Shown here piece after piece: positions 7,396-15,841 of a stretch of 64,000 nucleotides of DNA. Numbering within the stretch: the stretch's first letter is position 1; each line of letters opens with the position of its first letter. Under the pieces are notes generated by a model. The model was not told the origin of the DNA and did no database searches. It saw only the letters and a list, made by a program, of their open reading frames with translations. This stretch comes from Thermoplasmata archaeon UBA61 (lineage in GTDB: Archaea > Thermoplasmatota > Thermoplasmata > Lutacidiplasmatales > UBA184): contig DASW01000002.1 of NCBI GenBank assembly GCA_002503985.1, positions 336,024 to 400,023 on the forward strand, in the 5' to 3' direction. Position numbers and translations under genes: made by a program.

Positions 7396-8463
7396 CTACG
7401 AGATCGGAGTCGCGAACGACGGCACATAGTCATCGGCCAACCGCCCCACGATGGGAATCTTCTCCCCGCACTTCCGGCAACGGTTCTCGGGGTCGAGGCG
7501 CCAGGACTTGATCGTGAACCCGAGCCGTCGGACCGCGATGGTCCCACAGCGCGGGCAGTACGTGTGCTCGAGCGGGTGGCCCCACACATTCCCGAGGTAG
7601 ACGTAGTCGAGGCCTTCCGCCTTCACGACCCGGTGAAGCTTCTCGAGCGTCGCCACCGGCGTTTCGGGAAGGTCCATCATCCGGTAGTCCGGGTGGAATC
7701 GCAAGAGGTGGAACGGAGTCGAAGGGCCCAGTTCGTCCCGCACGAACCGGGCGAGCTTTTGGGTCGCCTCGACCGACTCGCCGACCTGGGGGACGATGAG
7801 GTCGGTGATCTCGACGTGGACCCCTCGTTTCTGGAGGTCGGCCGCCGATTCGAAGATCGGCTCCGGGCCGGTGGCGGCGACGTACTTCCGAAGGAACCCG
7901 GGCTCGCCGCTCCCTTTGAAGTCGACGCTCACCGCGTCGAGGTGCGGACCGATGAGGCGGACCGCCTCGGGGGTCATGTACCCGTTCGTCACGAAGTTCG
8001 CGAACAGGCCGGCCGCGTGCGCTTCCTGGATGACGTCGAGCGCGTACTCCGCGAAGATGGACGGCTCGTTGTAGGTGAACGTCACTCCGCTGCACCCGAA
8101 CTTCGTCGCTTCGGCCACCGCGACGCGCGGAGGCAGGGACCGGCCGACCACCTCGTGTTCCTGGGAGATCTCGGCGTTCTGGCAGTACGCGCAGCGCCAG
8201 TTGCACCCGACGGTGCCGATGGAGTACACCCGAGTGCCGGGATGGAAATGAGAGAGCGGCTTCTTTTCGATGGGGTCGACCTGCACGGCGGACGCCTTCC
8301 CGTAGCTGAGGAGGAGCAAGCGGCCTCCCACGTTCTTCCGCACGAAGCAGAACCCGTGCGACCCGTCGGGGATCGTGCAGTAACGAGCGCAGGCGGTGCA
8401 TCGCACCTTCGCGTCGGACGTGGGTTCGAAGAGAGTGGCGGGATGCCCGACCAAGGCGGTCAT
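7396..8463 (-). CDS. amrS: AmmeMemoRadiSam system radical SAM enzyme
   Basis: This 355-residue enzyme has the radical SAM cluster motif C87-x3-C91-x2-C94 (GCNWRCAYCQN), preceded by an N-terminal cysteine set (CTACARYC ... GFC) typical of the AmrS/PflA-like family. It ends with a zinc-ribbon-like pair (CPRCG and CRKCG) near the C-terminus. AmrS is usually linked to AMMECR1 and Memo proteins, whose joint function is still unclear; neither partner is in this window. The ATG at 8461-8463 is preferred over a GTG five codons upstream; a TATA element at 8492-8500 would give a leader of about 7 nt. Confidence 0.9.
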   Translation of the reverse strand: MTALVGHPATLFEPTSDAKVRCTACARYCTIPDGSHGFCFVRKNVGGRLLLLSYGKASAVQVDPIEKKPLSHFHPGTRVYSIGTVGCNWRCAYCQNAEISQEHEVVGRSLPPRVAVAEATKFGCSGVTFTYNEPSIFAEYALDVIQEAHAAGLFANFVTNGYMTPEAVRLIGPHLDAVSVDFKGSGEPGFLRKYVAATGPEPIFESAADLQKRGVHVEITDLIVPQVGESVEATQKLARFVRDELGPSTPFHLLRFHPDYRMMDLPETPVATLEKLHRVVKAEGLDYVYLGNVWGHPLEHTYCPRCGTIAVRRLGFTIKSWRLDPENRCRKCGEKIPIVGRLADDYVPSFATPIS

Positions 8464-8491
8464 AGGGTCTCTATCCACGAGGCTCCGCCGG

Positions 8492-8500
8492 GCGATAAGC
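8492..8500 (-). promoter_or_regulatory. TATA box of the amrS gene
   Basis: The minus strand reads GCTTATCGC, centred about 33 nt before the ATG at 8463. Confidence 0.45.
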
Positions 8501-8563
8501 GTGGTCCCGTGCCGGCAGCTCGAGCCGAAGGTTCATCTGTGCCGGAACGTCCCCGGACGTTCG

Positions 8564-9976
8564 ATGACGGCCGCCGACGAAGGTCCTGCGCAGGCCGCGG
8601 AAGCCGACACCATCGAGCGCGAGGTGGGCGCTCGGATCACTCCGTCCGCCGACTTCTTGGCCCGCGTCTCTGAGGTGCGAGCCGCGCTGGTCGAGCGCGT
8701 GACGGCGGCCGCGAAGGCCCGGTCGAGCCCCCTCGTGCGTGCTCTCGTCGCCGGGAGCGCCGCCCGAGGAACGTTCCTTCAGGACCGGCTCGACGTCGAC
8801 CTGTTCTTGCTGTTCCCGCCCGACCTCCCGCGGGAACGATTGCGCGAGGAGGGCCTGGCCCTCGGCCGCGCGGTGCTTTCGGAACCGGAGACCCGCTACG
8901 CCGAGCACCCCTACCTCCGCGGGAAGTTCGAAGGGTTCACGGTCGACGCCGTCCCGGGGTTCGCGATCACCGACCCCTCCCATCCTCTTTCACCGGTCGA
9001 CCGGACCCCATTCCACCAGGAGTACCTCGCCGGCCGGGAGACCCCTGAGATCGTCCGTCAGGTCCGCCTCGCGAAGCAGTTCTTCCGGTCGCTGGGCGTG
9101 TACGGTTCCGAAGCGAGGACGGAGGGCTTCTCGGGGTACCTGGTCGAGCTCGTCGTGATCCGCTTCGGCTCCCTGCGCCACCTCCTCGTCGCGGCCCGGG
9201 ATTGGCGGGTCCCCGTTCGTCTCGCGGAGCCCGGCAAGGAGCCTCCCCGGCTGCCGGCCGACGTGGCGCTCGTCCTCGCCGACCCCGTCGACCCGAACCG
9301 CAACGTCGCGAGCGCCCTATCGCGCCGGAACCTCGGCCTCTTCATCCTGGCCGCGAGGGCGTACCTTTCTCGGCCGAGCGCCCGGTTCTTCGAGGTGCAC
9401 GCGACCCTGCCGTTCTCGAAGGAGGCGGCCCTCGCTCTCCTTCATGCCCGCGGCACGCACGTCACGGTCGCCGTCCTTCCTCGACCGGACCTGGTCGACG
9501 ACACGCTCTATCCCCAGGTGCGCAAAGCCGCTCGCGCGGTCGCCGACGAGCTCTCCCGTTCCGATTTCGCGGTCCTCGGCGAGGCGAGCGCCGCCGACGC
9601 GAGCTCGGTCGTGATCGTGGTCGAGCTGGCGCATCCCCGACGGCCGCAGGTCCGTGTCCAGGACGGTCCCCCGGCCGGCATCGACCGGGTCGGCCACTTC
9701 CTCGAGAAGTGGGGCGCGAAGAGCGACCAGGTCCTCCAGGGACCGTACGTCCGACCCGACGGCAGCTTGGGGGTCGATGCCCGTCGTGCCGAACGGGATG
9801 CGGAAGCGGTGCTGCGCGCGGCGTTCCCTCGACTCTCCCTCGGCAAGGACCTCACCCCCAAGGAGGCGGGACCGTGCGACGTGCGGACGCTCGGAGAGGC
9901 CGCCGAGACCCCCGCGCTCGCGGAGGCGCTCCGAGCGCTTCTCGCGCGACGCCTGCCTTGGCTCGACGACCCGTGA
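8564..9976 (+). CDS. cca: CCA tRNA nucleotidyltransferase, archaeal class I
   Basis: The 470-residue enzyme adds or repairs the 3'-CCA end of tRNA. The nucleotidyltransferase core is clear: G64-S65 in the GSAARGT helix-capping motif, the metal-binding D77-x-D79 in RLDVDLFLLF, and a third carboxylate in the strand FTVDAVPGF. The later part contains the archaeal tRNA-nucleotidyltransferase central and tail domains (VRQVRLAKQFFRSLGVYG, GFSGYLVELVVIRFGS). Length is close to the usual ~450 residues. The ATG at 8564 begins a normal N-terminus; upstream codons are shadow of the divergent amrS promoter region. Confidence 0.93.
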   Translation: MTAADEGPAQAAEADTIEREVGARITPSADFLARVSEVRAALVERVTAAAKARSSPLVRALVAGSAARGTFLQDRLDVDLFLLFPPDLPRERLREEGLALGRAVLSEPETRYAEHPYLRGKFEGFTVDAVPGFAITDPSHPLSPVDRTPFHQEYLAGRETPEIVRQVRLAKQFFRSLGVYGSEARTEGFSGYLVELVVIRFGSLRHLLVAARDWRVPVRLAEPGKEPPRLPADVALVLADPVDPNRNVASALSRRNLGLFILAARAYLSRPSARFFEVHATLPFSKEAALALLHARGTHVTVAVLPRPDLVDDTLYPQVRKAARAVADELSRSDFAVLGEASAADASSVVIVVELAHPRRPQVRVQDGPPAGIDRVGHFLEKWGAKSDQVLQGPYVRPDGSLGVDARRAERDAEAVLRAAFPRLSLGKDLTPKEAGPCDVRTLGEAAETPALAEALRALLARRLPWLDDP

Positions 9977-9995
9977 CCGGGCCGGACCGATCATC

Positions 9996-10361
9996 CTAGA
10001 TGGCGTGCGGCGAAAGGTTCTGGAGGACGAACCAGAGCGCGAGCCATCCGAAGAACTCGAGCGCGATCAAGCCTGCCCAATCGCCCTTCGTGTAGGTCGA
10101 CGACCGGGAGCGCAGGCGTCGTATCAGGAACGGGACGAGGGCGATGAGCACGACCCCGACCGGGAAGACCACGTACCAGAACAGGCCGAGGACCGACAGC
10201 GCCCACGATAGGATCCCGATGAGGACCGTGAACGCACCGGCCAGCCCAAGCGCGTAGGCCATCTCGAACTCCTTGGTGAGGAAGGCGACCTCGTCGAATA
10301 CGGGGAACTCGAAGGCGGGGGCCTGTTCTTCCGCCGGCTTGCGGCGGACCTTCTTCGCCAT
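9996..10361 (-). CDS. Small membrane protein, about three transmembrane segments
   Basis: This is 121 residues with a basic, Pro/Ala-rich cytoplasmic N-terminus (MAKKVRRKPAEEQ) and three hydrophobic stretches: residues ~35-55 (LGLAGAFTVLIGILSW), ~58-80 (VLGLFWYVVFPVGVVLIALVP) and ~95-115 (WAGLIALEFFGWLALWFVL). I do not recognise a family. It starts 3 nt after the lipA stop on the same strand, so co-transcription with lipA is likely, but a functional link is not implied by the sequence. Confidence 0.75.
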   Translation of the reverse strand: MAKKVRRKPAEEQAPAFEFPVFDEVAFLTKEFEMAYALGLAGAFTVLIGILSWALSVLGLFWYVVFPVGVVLIALVPFLIRRLRSRSSTYTKGDWAGLIALEFFGWLALWFVLQNLSPHAI

Positions 10362-10364
10362 CGC

Positions 10365-11279
10365 TCAGCCTCCCCGCGCCGCGCGGGCCTGCCGATAGAG
10401 CTCCTCCGCGCGGTAGGAGCTTCGCACGAGGGGGCCGCTCGCGGCGCCCCGGAAGCCGAGGGAGAGCGCGGTCGCCTGCCAGCGGGAGAACTCGTCCGGG
10501 GGGACGTAGCGGTGGACCGGACGGTGGTCCGGGTCCGGGCGCAGGTACTGCCCGAGCGTGAGGAGGTCTACCTCGGCGGACCGAAGGTCGCGAAGCGCCA
10601 TCTCGAGCTCGGCATCGGTCTCGCCCAGGCCCAGCATGAGGGAGCTCTTCGTGACCAAGCCCTTGGGGCCGAGGCGGTGGGCCGCCCGCAGGACGCCGAG
10701 CGACCGGTCGTAGCCGGCGCGCGGGTCACGCACCTCGGAGCTGATCGAACGAACGGTCTCTAGGTTGTGCGCGAGCACGTCCGGAGGGGATTCGAGGAGC
10801 GGTCGCAGCGCGTCGTCCCGTCCTCCGAGGTCACCGATGAGGAGTTCGACGAGCGTACGGGGAGATTCGGCTCGGATCTTGCGTACGGTCTCGGCCAGCA
10901 CCGACGCGCCGCCATCCTCGAGGTCGTCCCGGCAGACCTGGGTCAGCACCACGTACCGCAGCCCCCACCGGTGGACCGCCTCAGCGATGCGCGACGGCTC
11001 GGTGCGGTCGACCACGCCCCGAGGCCAGTGGGTCGTGACGGCGCAGAACGTGCATCGGCGGGTGCATTCGGTCCCGAGCAGCATGAGGGTCGCCGCGCCG
11101 GCCGACCAGCATTCCGAAAGGTTCGGGCAGCGCGCCTCTCGGCACACCGTGTCGAGACCGAGCTCTCCCAGGATCCCTCGGACCTCGGGATACGCCGCCC
11201 CACGCGGGGGGCGAACGCGGATCCACTCGGGCAGAGCGGACGGCTCCGTCGCCAGAGTGGGGGTGGAAGAGCTGGCCAC
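10365..11279 (-). CDS. lipA: Lipoyl synthase
   Basis: This 304-residue radical SAM enzyme inserts two sulfur atoms into protein-bound octanoyl groups. Both iron-sulfur sites are complete: the auxiliary cluster C46-x4-C51-x5-C57 (CREARCPNLSEC), which supplies sulfur, and the radical SAM cluster C72-x3-C76-x2-C79 (CTRRCTFC). The C-terminal RSSY motif, which ligates the auxiliary cluster, is also present. Its lipoyl-protein partners (2-oxoacid dehydrogenase E2 or GcvH) and octanoyl ligase are not in the window. The gene lies between the membrane-protein gene and orc1/cdc6, all on the minus strand. Confidence 0.96.
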   Translation of the reverse strand: MASSSTPTLATEPSALPEWIRVRPPRGAAYPEVRGILGELGLDTVCREARCPNLSECWSAGAATLMLLGTECTRRCTFCAVTTHWPRGVVDRTEPSRIAEAVHRWGLRYVVLTQVCRDDLEDGGASVLAETVRKIRAESPRTLVELLIGDLGGRDDALRPLLESPPDVLAHNLETVRSISSEVRDPRAGYDRSLGVLRAAHRLGPKGLVTKSSLMLGLGETDAELEMALRDLRSAEVDLLTLGQYLRPDPDHRPVHRYVPPDEFSRWQATALSLGFRGAASGPLVRSSYRAEELYRQARAARGG

Positions 11280-11303
11280 GCCGGGCCGACCCGCGGAAGC
11301 CCT

Positions 11304-12461
11304 TTAGGCTTTCCGCGAGCGGCCGCGGCCGACCCGTTCTTCGAGGAGGGTGGTGAGAAGACTCGCCGGAAGCTCGTCCATCGAGACGTTGTTCGACTCT
11401 CCCGACGACCCCATCTCGAGGACCACGAGGCCGTCCCGCTCGAGCTCCTTCAGGGTGCGCCAGAACGTCGTTCGGCTCATCGGGTCCGCCCCGAGCTCCT
11501 CCAGGAGGGCCGTGTGGTTCGCCCGAAGTTTCTGGCTCGTGGTGGAGGCGCCGCGTCGCTTGAGCGTCCGAGAAAGGGCGAGGAGCACCCCGAGCTCGTT
11601 CGTCGAGAGCGATTCGAGTTGCGTCTCGCTCACGGTGGGAAGGAGCGAGCCCTTGGCCCGCCGAACGTGCTCGGCTCCGACCGAGTCGGCCCCCGCCTCC
11701 TCCGCGGCGTGCGCGGCGCCCGAGAGCACTTCGAGCGCGAACCGAGCGTCCCCGTTCGGGGCGGCGATGCGAGCGATCTGGTCGAGGACCTCGCGGTCGA
11801 TGCTTCCGGGACGGAGGGCCAGTTCCGCGCGGGACTCGAGGATGTCGGTGAGCGCCGCCCGGTCGTACGGGGCAAGGGACAGCCGATGCGTCACGCCGAA
11901 GCTCGACCGGCTCGCCGGGTCGAGGTACGGGAACAGGTCCTCGGACGCGACCAGGACGAGCGAGATCGAACCCAGCTCGACCTCGCGCGAGCGCGAGAGC
12001 AGGTAGACAAGCTTCGTCTCCTGCCGGACCAAGCTGGACGCTTCGTCCAGTAGGACGAGGAGGTGGGAGGGGTTCTTCCGGATCCCTTGTTCGAAGACGT
12101 CCAGCATCTCGGAAAGGGAGTACCCCCGGTCGGGGAGCGACACCTGGACCATCCGCAGGAGGTCGAGCATGACCGTTCGGTCGCTCGCGCGCCGCCAGCA
12201 GTTCACGTAGGCGGCCTTGACCGGGAACCCTCCGAGCCGGCCTCCCCGTTCGAGGTCCGAAGCGAGCCGACGGACGAGGGCGGTCTTCCCGCTGCCGACC
12301 CCGCCGGTGAGGAGAAGATGGAACGGAAGCCCCTTCGCGAGCGACTCCCGGTAGCGACGGCGAAGCAGCTCGAGCTCGATGTCGCGGCGGACGAGGCGGG
12401 TCGGAAGGTACGACGGGTCGAGGGTCTCCTCCCGAACGAGGATGGGGGACACGGTATTCAT
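11304..12461 (-). CDS. cdc6: Orc1/Cdc6-type replication initiator AAA+ ATPase
   Basis: The 385-residue protein has Walker A GGVGSGKT at 53-60 and Walker B LLVLLDE with D139/E140. A sensor-2-type helical lid follows (NGDARFALEVLSGAA), and the C-terminal winged helix comes last (SRTTFWRTLKELERDGLVVLEM). Such proteins bind origin sequences and load MCM. The ATG at 12459-12461 sits just below a TATA element at 12489-12497, supporting a leaderless start. Origins often adjoin these genes, but the 31-bp gap to the tmk gene is too short for one, and I saw no ORB-like repeats here. Confidence 0.9.
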   Translation of the reverse strand: MNTVSPILVREETLDPSYLPTRLVRRDIELELLRRRYRESLAKGLPFHLLLTGGVGSGKTALVRRLASDLERGGRLGGFPVKAAYVNCWRRASDRTVMLDLLRMVQVSLPDRGYSLSEMLDVFEQGIRKNPSHLLVLLDEASSLVRQETKLVYLLSRSREVELGSISLVLVASEDLFPYLDPASRSSFGVTHRLSLAPYDRAALTDILESRAELALRPGSIDREVLDQIARIAAPNGDARFALEVLSGAAHAAEEAGADSVGAEHVRRAKGSLLPTVSETQLESLSTNELGVLLALSRTLKRRGASTTSQKLRANHTALLEELGADPMSRTTFWRTLKELERDGLVVLEMGSSGESNNVSMDELPASLLTTLLEERVGRGRSRKA

Positions 12462-12488
12462 CGTTCGCGCGAGGGGACCAGGGCGGGG

Positions 12489-12497
12489 CTTATCATC
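12489..12497 (-). promoter_or_regulatory. TATA box of cdc6
   Basis: The minus strand reads GATGATAAG, centred 32 nt before the ATG at 12461 and overlapping the last codons/stop region of the upstream tmk gene. Confidence 0.45.
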
Positions 12498-13125
12498 TTC
12501 GCCGTCGGACGGGCCGCCTCCGCCGAGGCGGGGTCGGGAGGTCGAGACCGTCGAGCACCTGTCGCAGGAGGTGGCTCGGAGGGGCTCGCGCGTCCAGGAC
12601 CTGCCAGCGGTTCGAGCGCGCCAGCGCGCGGTAGGCGCGGGCGACCCTTCGAAGGGTCCGGAGCCGCTCGAGGGGGCCACGTTGCAGTGCCCGGCCGCCG
12701 AGGCGCCGAACCGCCTCCGCGGGGGAGAGGTCGAGGAGGACGACCCGGTCCGGCGTCACGGTGGCCGACCGCTGGAGCTCCGCGAGGCGTCGTCGGTCCC
12801 GAGGAGGCAGGGCGCTTCCCTGATAGGCGAGGGTCGAGTAGAACGAGCGGTCCTGGAGGACCACGTCGTGCCGGAGAAGGTCGCGCTCTAGGTCCGGGGC
12901 CGCGAGATGTCGGTCCACCGTGAAGTACACGGCGCCGGTCCATGGGTCCTCGGCAGCGGCCGATTGGGCCAAGGCTCCAAGGCGGGGGTCGGCCGGCTCT
13001 CGGCGGACGGCAACCGATAGGCCCCGACGTTGGAGGGCCCGAGCGAGCGACCGGAGGAGCGTGGACTTCCCTACGCCATCAATCCCTTCGAGGACCAGGA
13101 AGGTCCCGCGCCGGCGGGTCGTCAT
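12493..13125 (-). CDS. tmk: Thymidylate kinase
   Basis: This 210-residue P-loop kinase phosphorylates dTMP to dTDP. The P-loop EGIDGVGKST lies at about residues 13-22, RREPADPRLG follows as the DR/REP-type region, and QDRSFYSTLAYQG corresponds to the substrate-binding DRY/DRS motif. The C-terminus ends in an Arg-rich tail. The ATG at 13123-13125 overlaps the stop of the TatD-like gene by four bases (ATGA), so the two genes should be translated from one mRNA. Confidence 0.9.
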   Translation of the reverse strand: MTTRRRGTFLVLEGIDGVGKSTLLRSLARALQRRGLSVAVRREPADPRLGALAQSAAAEDPWTGAVYFTVDRHLAAPDLERDLLRHDVVLQDRSFYSTLAYQGSALPPRDRRRLAELQRSATVTPDRVVLLDLSPAEAVRRLGGRALQRGPLERLRTLRRVARAYRALARSNRWQVLDARAPPSHLLRQVLDGLDLPTPPRRRRPVRRRR

Positions 13126-13997
13126 TCGGCGGCACCCTCCGGGCTGACCTCGGGGCGCCAGCCGTAGACGCGTTCGACCGATTCCACGAAGGGCACCCAA
13201 AGCCGGTCCGCGCCCTGCGCGGGGTCTTCCGCGATCGCGGTCGCTCGGCGTGGGACCGTCGCGAGGTCGAGGACCGCCCCGGGACGCTTCGGGTCATCGA
13301 GATAGTCCGTTTCGAGGAACCAGGGTCCGGGGTCCGTCGAGACCTCGCGGACGAGGTCGCGGCGGGCCAGGTACGACGGGACGACCCCACCGGCCGACCC
13401 CGGTGCGACCCGGCTCCGGGAGTAGTGCTTGACGACCCGTTCTGGACGCAGCCCGGCCTCGCGGCCCTGGGCGGCCAGGGCGAGGAGGCCATCGGCGGTT
13501 AGGTCGGAGGAATGGACCACCACGGGGCAGTCGGAGTCGCGCGCCGCTTGAAGGGCGTGTCGAAACGCCTCCTCTACGACCACCGCGACCTCGTCGCTCA
13601 CCGGAAAGTGGGGGCGACCCACCTCCCCGAGCGCGACCGCCCTCTTCTCCCGCACCCAGCGTCCTGCCAGGTCGAGGGCGGAGCAGTGAAGCTCGAGGGC
13701 GGCGGCGGGCCCTAGCTTCGTCGAGGCTTCCACGAGGTCGATCGGATACGGGGCGAGGACGGGGTAGGCTCGGACGCCTACCTCCTCGTGCACCTTCTGG
13801 GCGAGGCGCGAAGTGACTTCGAACTGCCGGCCGTACGCCTCAAGCGAGAGAGGGACGGTCCCTTCGTAGTTCTGGGTCGCGAGGAACAGGTGGGTCCCGC
13901 CCGCCGCCCGGAACCGTTCGACCGCGCGGACCCCGTCCCCGTTCGGGGAGAGGTGGCAGTGGTGGTCGACGACCGGGAGACCACGTGGCAGGGACAT
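13122..13997 (-). CDS. TatD-related metal-dependent hydrolase
   Basis: The 291-residue protein has the amidohydrolase-type metal ligands expected of the archaeal TatD-like family: DHHCHL near residue 11-16, a glutamate in ALGEVGRPHF, a histidine in PVVVHSSDL and an aspartate in FLETDYLDDP. TatD relatives are metal-dependent nucleases or hydrolases; the substrate of this archaeal branch is not established. It is coupled to tmk by a 4-base overlap and begins 23 nt after the TBP1 stop, so tbp1-tatD-tmk may be one transcription unit. Confidence 0.87.
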   Translation of the reverse strand: MSLPRGLPVVDHHCHLSPNGDGVRAVERFRAAGGTHLFLATQNYEGTVPLSLEAYGRQFEVTSRLAQKVHEEVGVRAYPVLAPYPIDLVEASTKLGPAAALELHCSALDLAGRWVREKRAVALGEVGRPHFPVSDEVAVVVEEAFRHALQAARDSDCPVVVHSSDLTADGLLALAAQGREAGLRPERVVKHYSRSRVAPGSAGGVVPSYLARRDLVREVSTDPGPWFLETDYLDDPKRPGAVLDLATVPRRATAIAEDPAQGADRLWVPFVESVERVYGWRPEVSPEGAAE

Positions 13998-14020
13998 CCC
14001 GGTTCCTCCCGGGGCGCGTC

Positions 14021-14569
14021 TCAGCGAAGGAGACCCGCGCCCTGGAGCTCCTTCGTGATCTTCTTGACGGCGACCTCGACGTCCGAGGGCTTTCGCGCCC
14101 CCGTGCAGACGAGCTTGCCGCTACCGAAGAGAAGGACCACGACCCGCGGTTCATCGATCCGGCAGACGAGGCCGGGGAACTGCTCGGGTTCGTACTCGAC
14201 CCGGTCGAGCCCCAGGGTGACGGCGATCGCGTTGAGGTTGATCTCGCTCTCGAGGTCCGAGCTCGCGACGATGTTCTGGACCTCGATCTTCGGGTGCATG
14301 TTGATCTTCTGGCCGCCCTTCTTGATCTGCGCGGCGACCGTCCGGATCGATTCCTCGACCTCGTGCATGCTCTTCGCGCCGGTGCAGACGACCTTCCCCG
14401 ACCGGAAGAGCAGGATCGCGGTCTTGGGTTGCTTCAGCCGATAGATGAGTCCGGGGAACTGCTCGGGCTCGTACTCGGCCCCGTCCAGGCCCAGGGCGAT
14501 CGACTGCAGGTCGAGCTCGTCCCCGAGGGAAGTGGACGCTACGACGTTCTCGATGCGAATCTTGACCAT
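14021..14569 (-). CDS. tbp: TATA-binding protein TBP (copy 1)
   Basis: This general transcription factor has 182 residues, the normal archaeal length. It is built from two imperfect ~90-residue repeats. Each contains the conserved YEPEQFPG, followed by a strand with LLFRSGKVVCTGA (first half) or LLFGSGKLVCTGA (second half). It binds TATA boxes and recruits TFB and RNA polymerase. A second copy lies at 59631 and is very similar over the whole TBP core, but the two differ at the C-terminus. The start ATG lies about 26 nt below a TTTAAATA box, so the mRNA should be leaderless; three TATA-like boxes surround the start. Confidence 0.97.
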   Translation of the reverse strand: MVKIRIENVVASTSLGDELDLQSIALGLDGAEYEPEQFPGLIYRLKQPKTAILLFRSGKVVCTGAKSMHEVEESIRTVAAQIKKGGQKINMHPKIEVQNIVASSDLESEINLNAIAVTLGLDRVEYEPEQFPGLVCRIDEPRVVVLLFGSGKLVCTGARKPSDVEVAVKKITKELQGAGLLR

Positions 14570-14610
14570 TTAAATCCCCGCCGCCGTGAGTATTTAAACC
14601 AGTATTTAAA
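14568..14610 (-). promoter_or_regulatory. Multiple TATA boxes of tbp1
   Basis: Two identical TTTAAATA boxes (minus strand; 14603-14610 and 14591-14598) lie exactly 12 bp apart within a direct repeat. A third, ATTTAAAT at 14568-14575, overlaps the start codon. The 14591-14598 box is placed to start transcription at the ATG. The others could let TBP regulate its own gene. Confidence 0.7.
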
Positions 14611-14684
14611 CCATCGGGTTTTTTGAAACGCCCCCGTTCCCGAGGAGGACGCCGCTTGCCTTCGCCGGGGTCGCACCGGGGGGC

Positions 14685-15137
14685 CTAACGGACCCGGTCG
14701 GGAAGGGAGAACCCGATGAGCAACGCCCCCCCGACACATAGGATGACAGTACCCGCGGTCGCCAGGAGCAGCGTGGTGGTCGTGGATAGCCCGAGGAGCA
14801 CGCCGGACAGTATCAGCAACACGGCCGGCACTAGGAGCAAGGCGCCCCAACGGGCCAGCGGTCGACGGTCGGTGAAGTGAGGCGTTGATCCATGGGCCCG
14901 CGGGCCCGGTATCCCGCCGGCCCCGCCTCCCGATGTCGGGAGAGTCTTGGGTCCGGGCACGGGGGCGCTGTCATCAGCCTTCGACCCGTACAGCGGGAAC
15001 ACTCCGAACCGATGGCAGAGCGGGCAACGCATGTACCGCGAGGTCCCCAGGCGGACCGCGGTGAACGACATCCCGGGCACGAAGTCGTAGTCGAACTCGC
15101 CCTGGCAGTGACGGCACCGCAGCTTTCGAGTTACCAT
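14685..15137 (-). CDS. Zinc-ribbon membrane protein
   Basis: The 150-residue protein starts with a probable zinc ribbon (CRHCQGEFDYDF ... YMRCPLCHRFG, two CxxC pairs at about residues 8-11 and 38-41). A Gly/Pro-rich linker follows, and then two C-terminal hydrophobic segments (about residues 97-117 and 121-142). This suggests a metal-binding head held at the membrane by a helical hairpin. I know no specific function. It is upstream of tbp1 on the same strand with a 115-bp gap that contains the tbp1 promoter. Confidence 0.75.
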   Translation of the reverse strand: MVTRKLRCRHCQGEFDYDFVPGMSFTAVRLGTSRYMRCPLCHRFGVFPLYGSKADDSAPVPGPKTLPTSGGGAGGIPGPRAHGSTPHFTDRRPLARWGALLLVPAVLLILSGVLLGLSTTTTLLLATAGTVILCVGGALLIGFSLPDRVR

Positions 15138-15196
15138 CGAATCCCTTCGGGTCCCGCCGTCTCAGTGCGTCCTGTCTTGAGGACTCCCCGCCGACC

Positions 15197-15841
15197 TCAC
15201 CCATCCGGAGGTGGGTAGAGGCGGGGAGCGAAAACGGGCCCGATGAGCTCGTCCTCGTTCGCGACCCCGAAGAACTGGCACAAGACCCTCCGCGAGAACC
15301 CCCAAAGGATGTGCCCGTCGCACACCGTGGCGCGGACCGTGGCCAGTCCGCGGCTCGTCTCCCGCTCGATCGGCCGGGAGGTTCCCAACGCCGAGCGCGG
15401 GAGCCAGAAGACATGGGCGACCTCCTCGGCGCTGCGGGCCGTGGGAGGTTGAGCCTCGGGGGCGAGGGCGGTCGCGAACACCGCGACCTTGAGGCCGAAG
15501 CGAATGGCGAGCACTGTGTCGACATAGCGGAGCTCCCCCGAAAGGTCCGCCCGGCTTAGTCCGACCTCCTCTTCGAGCTCCCGAAGGGCGGTCACGGCGA
15601 GAGAACCGTCGCCCTCGGCCACGTGACCCCCGGGGAAGGCGACTTGTCCCGACGCGGGGTCCTCCTCCCGTTCCGCGCGCTCGATGAGCAGCGTCTCCAC
15701 CTCCGAGCTTCCCTCCCGAAGGACGATCACCACCGCGGCGCCCGCGGTCGACACCGGGGGAGCGAGAGCGGGAAATCTCGAAAGGAGGTCGGAAAGGGCC
15801 GTGGGCGCGGTCCCGGGGACCCGTTCCCCGGACGAGCTCAT
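15197..15841 (-). CDS. Nudix hydrolase (CoA pyrophosphatase-like)
   Basis: The 214-residue protein contains a full Nudix box GX5EX7REUXEEXGU at about residues 72-95 (GGHVAEGDG ... RELEEEVGL). Just before it lies SGQVAFPGG, the arrangement typical of NudL/CoAse-type enzymes that split CoA or ADP-ribose-like pyrophosphates. The downstream WLPRSALG segment matches the usual C-terminal Nudix region. The start ATG overlaps the stop of the upstream 57-residue gene by ATGA, so the pair form an operon. Confidence 0.9.
   Translation of the reverse strand: MSSSGERVPGTAPTALSDLLSRFPALAPPVSTAGAAVVIVLREGSSEVETLLIERAEREEDPASGQVAFPGGHVAEGDGSLAVTALRELEEEVGLSRADLSGELRYVDTVLAIRFGLKVAVFATALAPEAQPPTARSAEEVAHVFWLPRSALGTSRPIERETSRGLATVRATVCDGHILWGFSRRVLCQFFGVANEDELIGPVFAPRLYPPPDG

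Noticed and set aside
12462..12492. Replication origin next to cdc6
   Set aside because: The gaps on both sides of cdc6 are only about 25-31 bp, with no AT-rich unwinding region or ORB-like repeats.
14619..14624. Run of six T as a transcription terminator
   Set aside because: Its orientation is plus strand, but the genes on both sides run on the minus strand, so it would not follow a transcript end.
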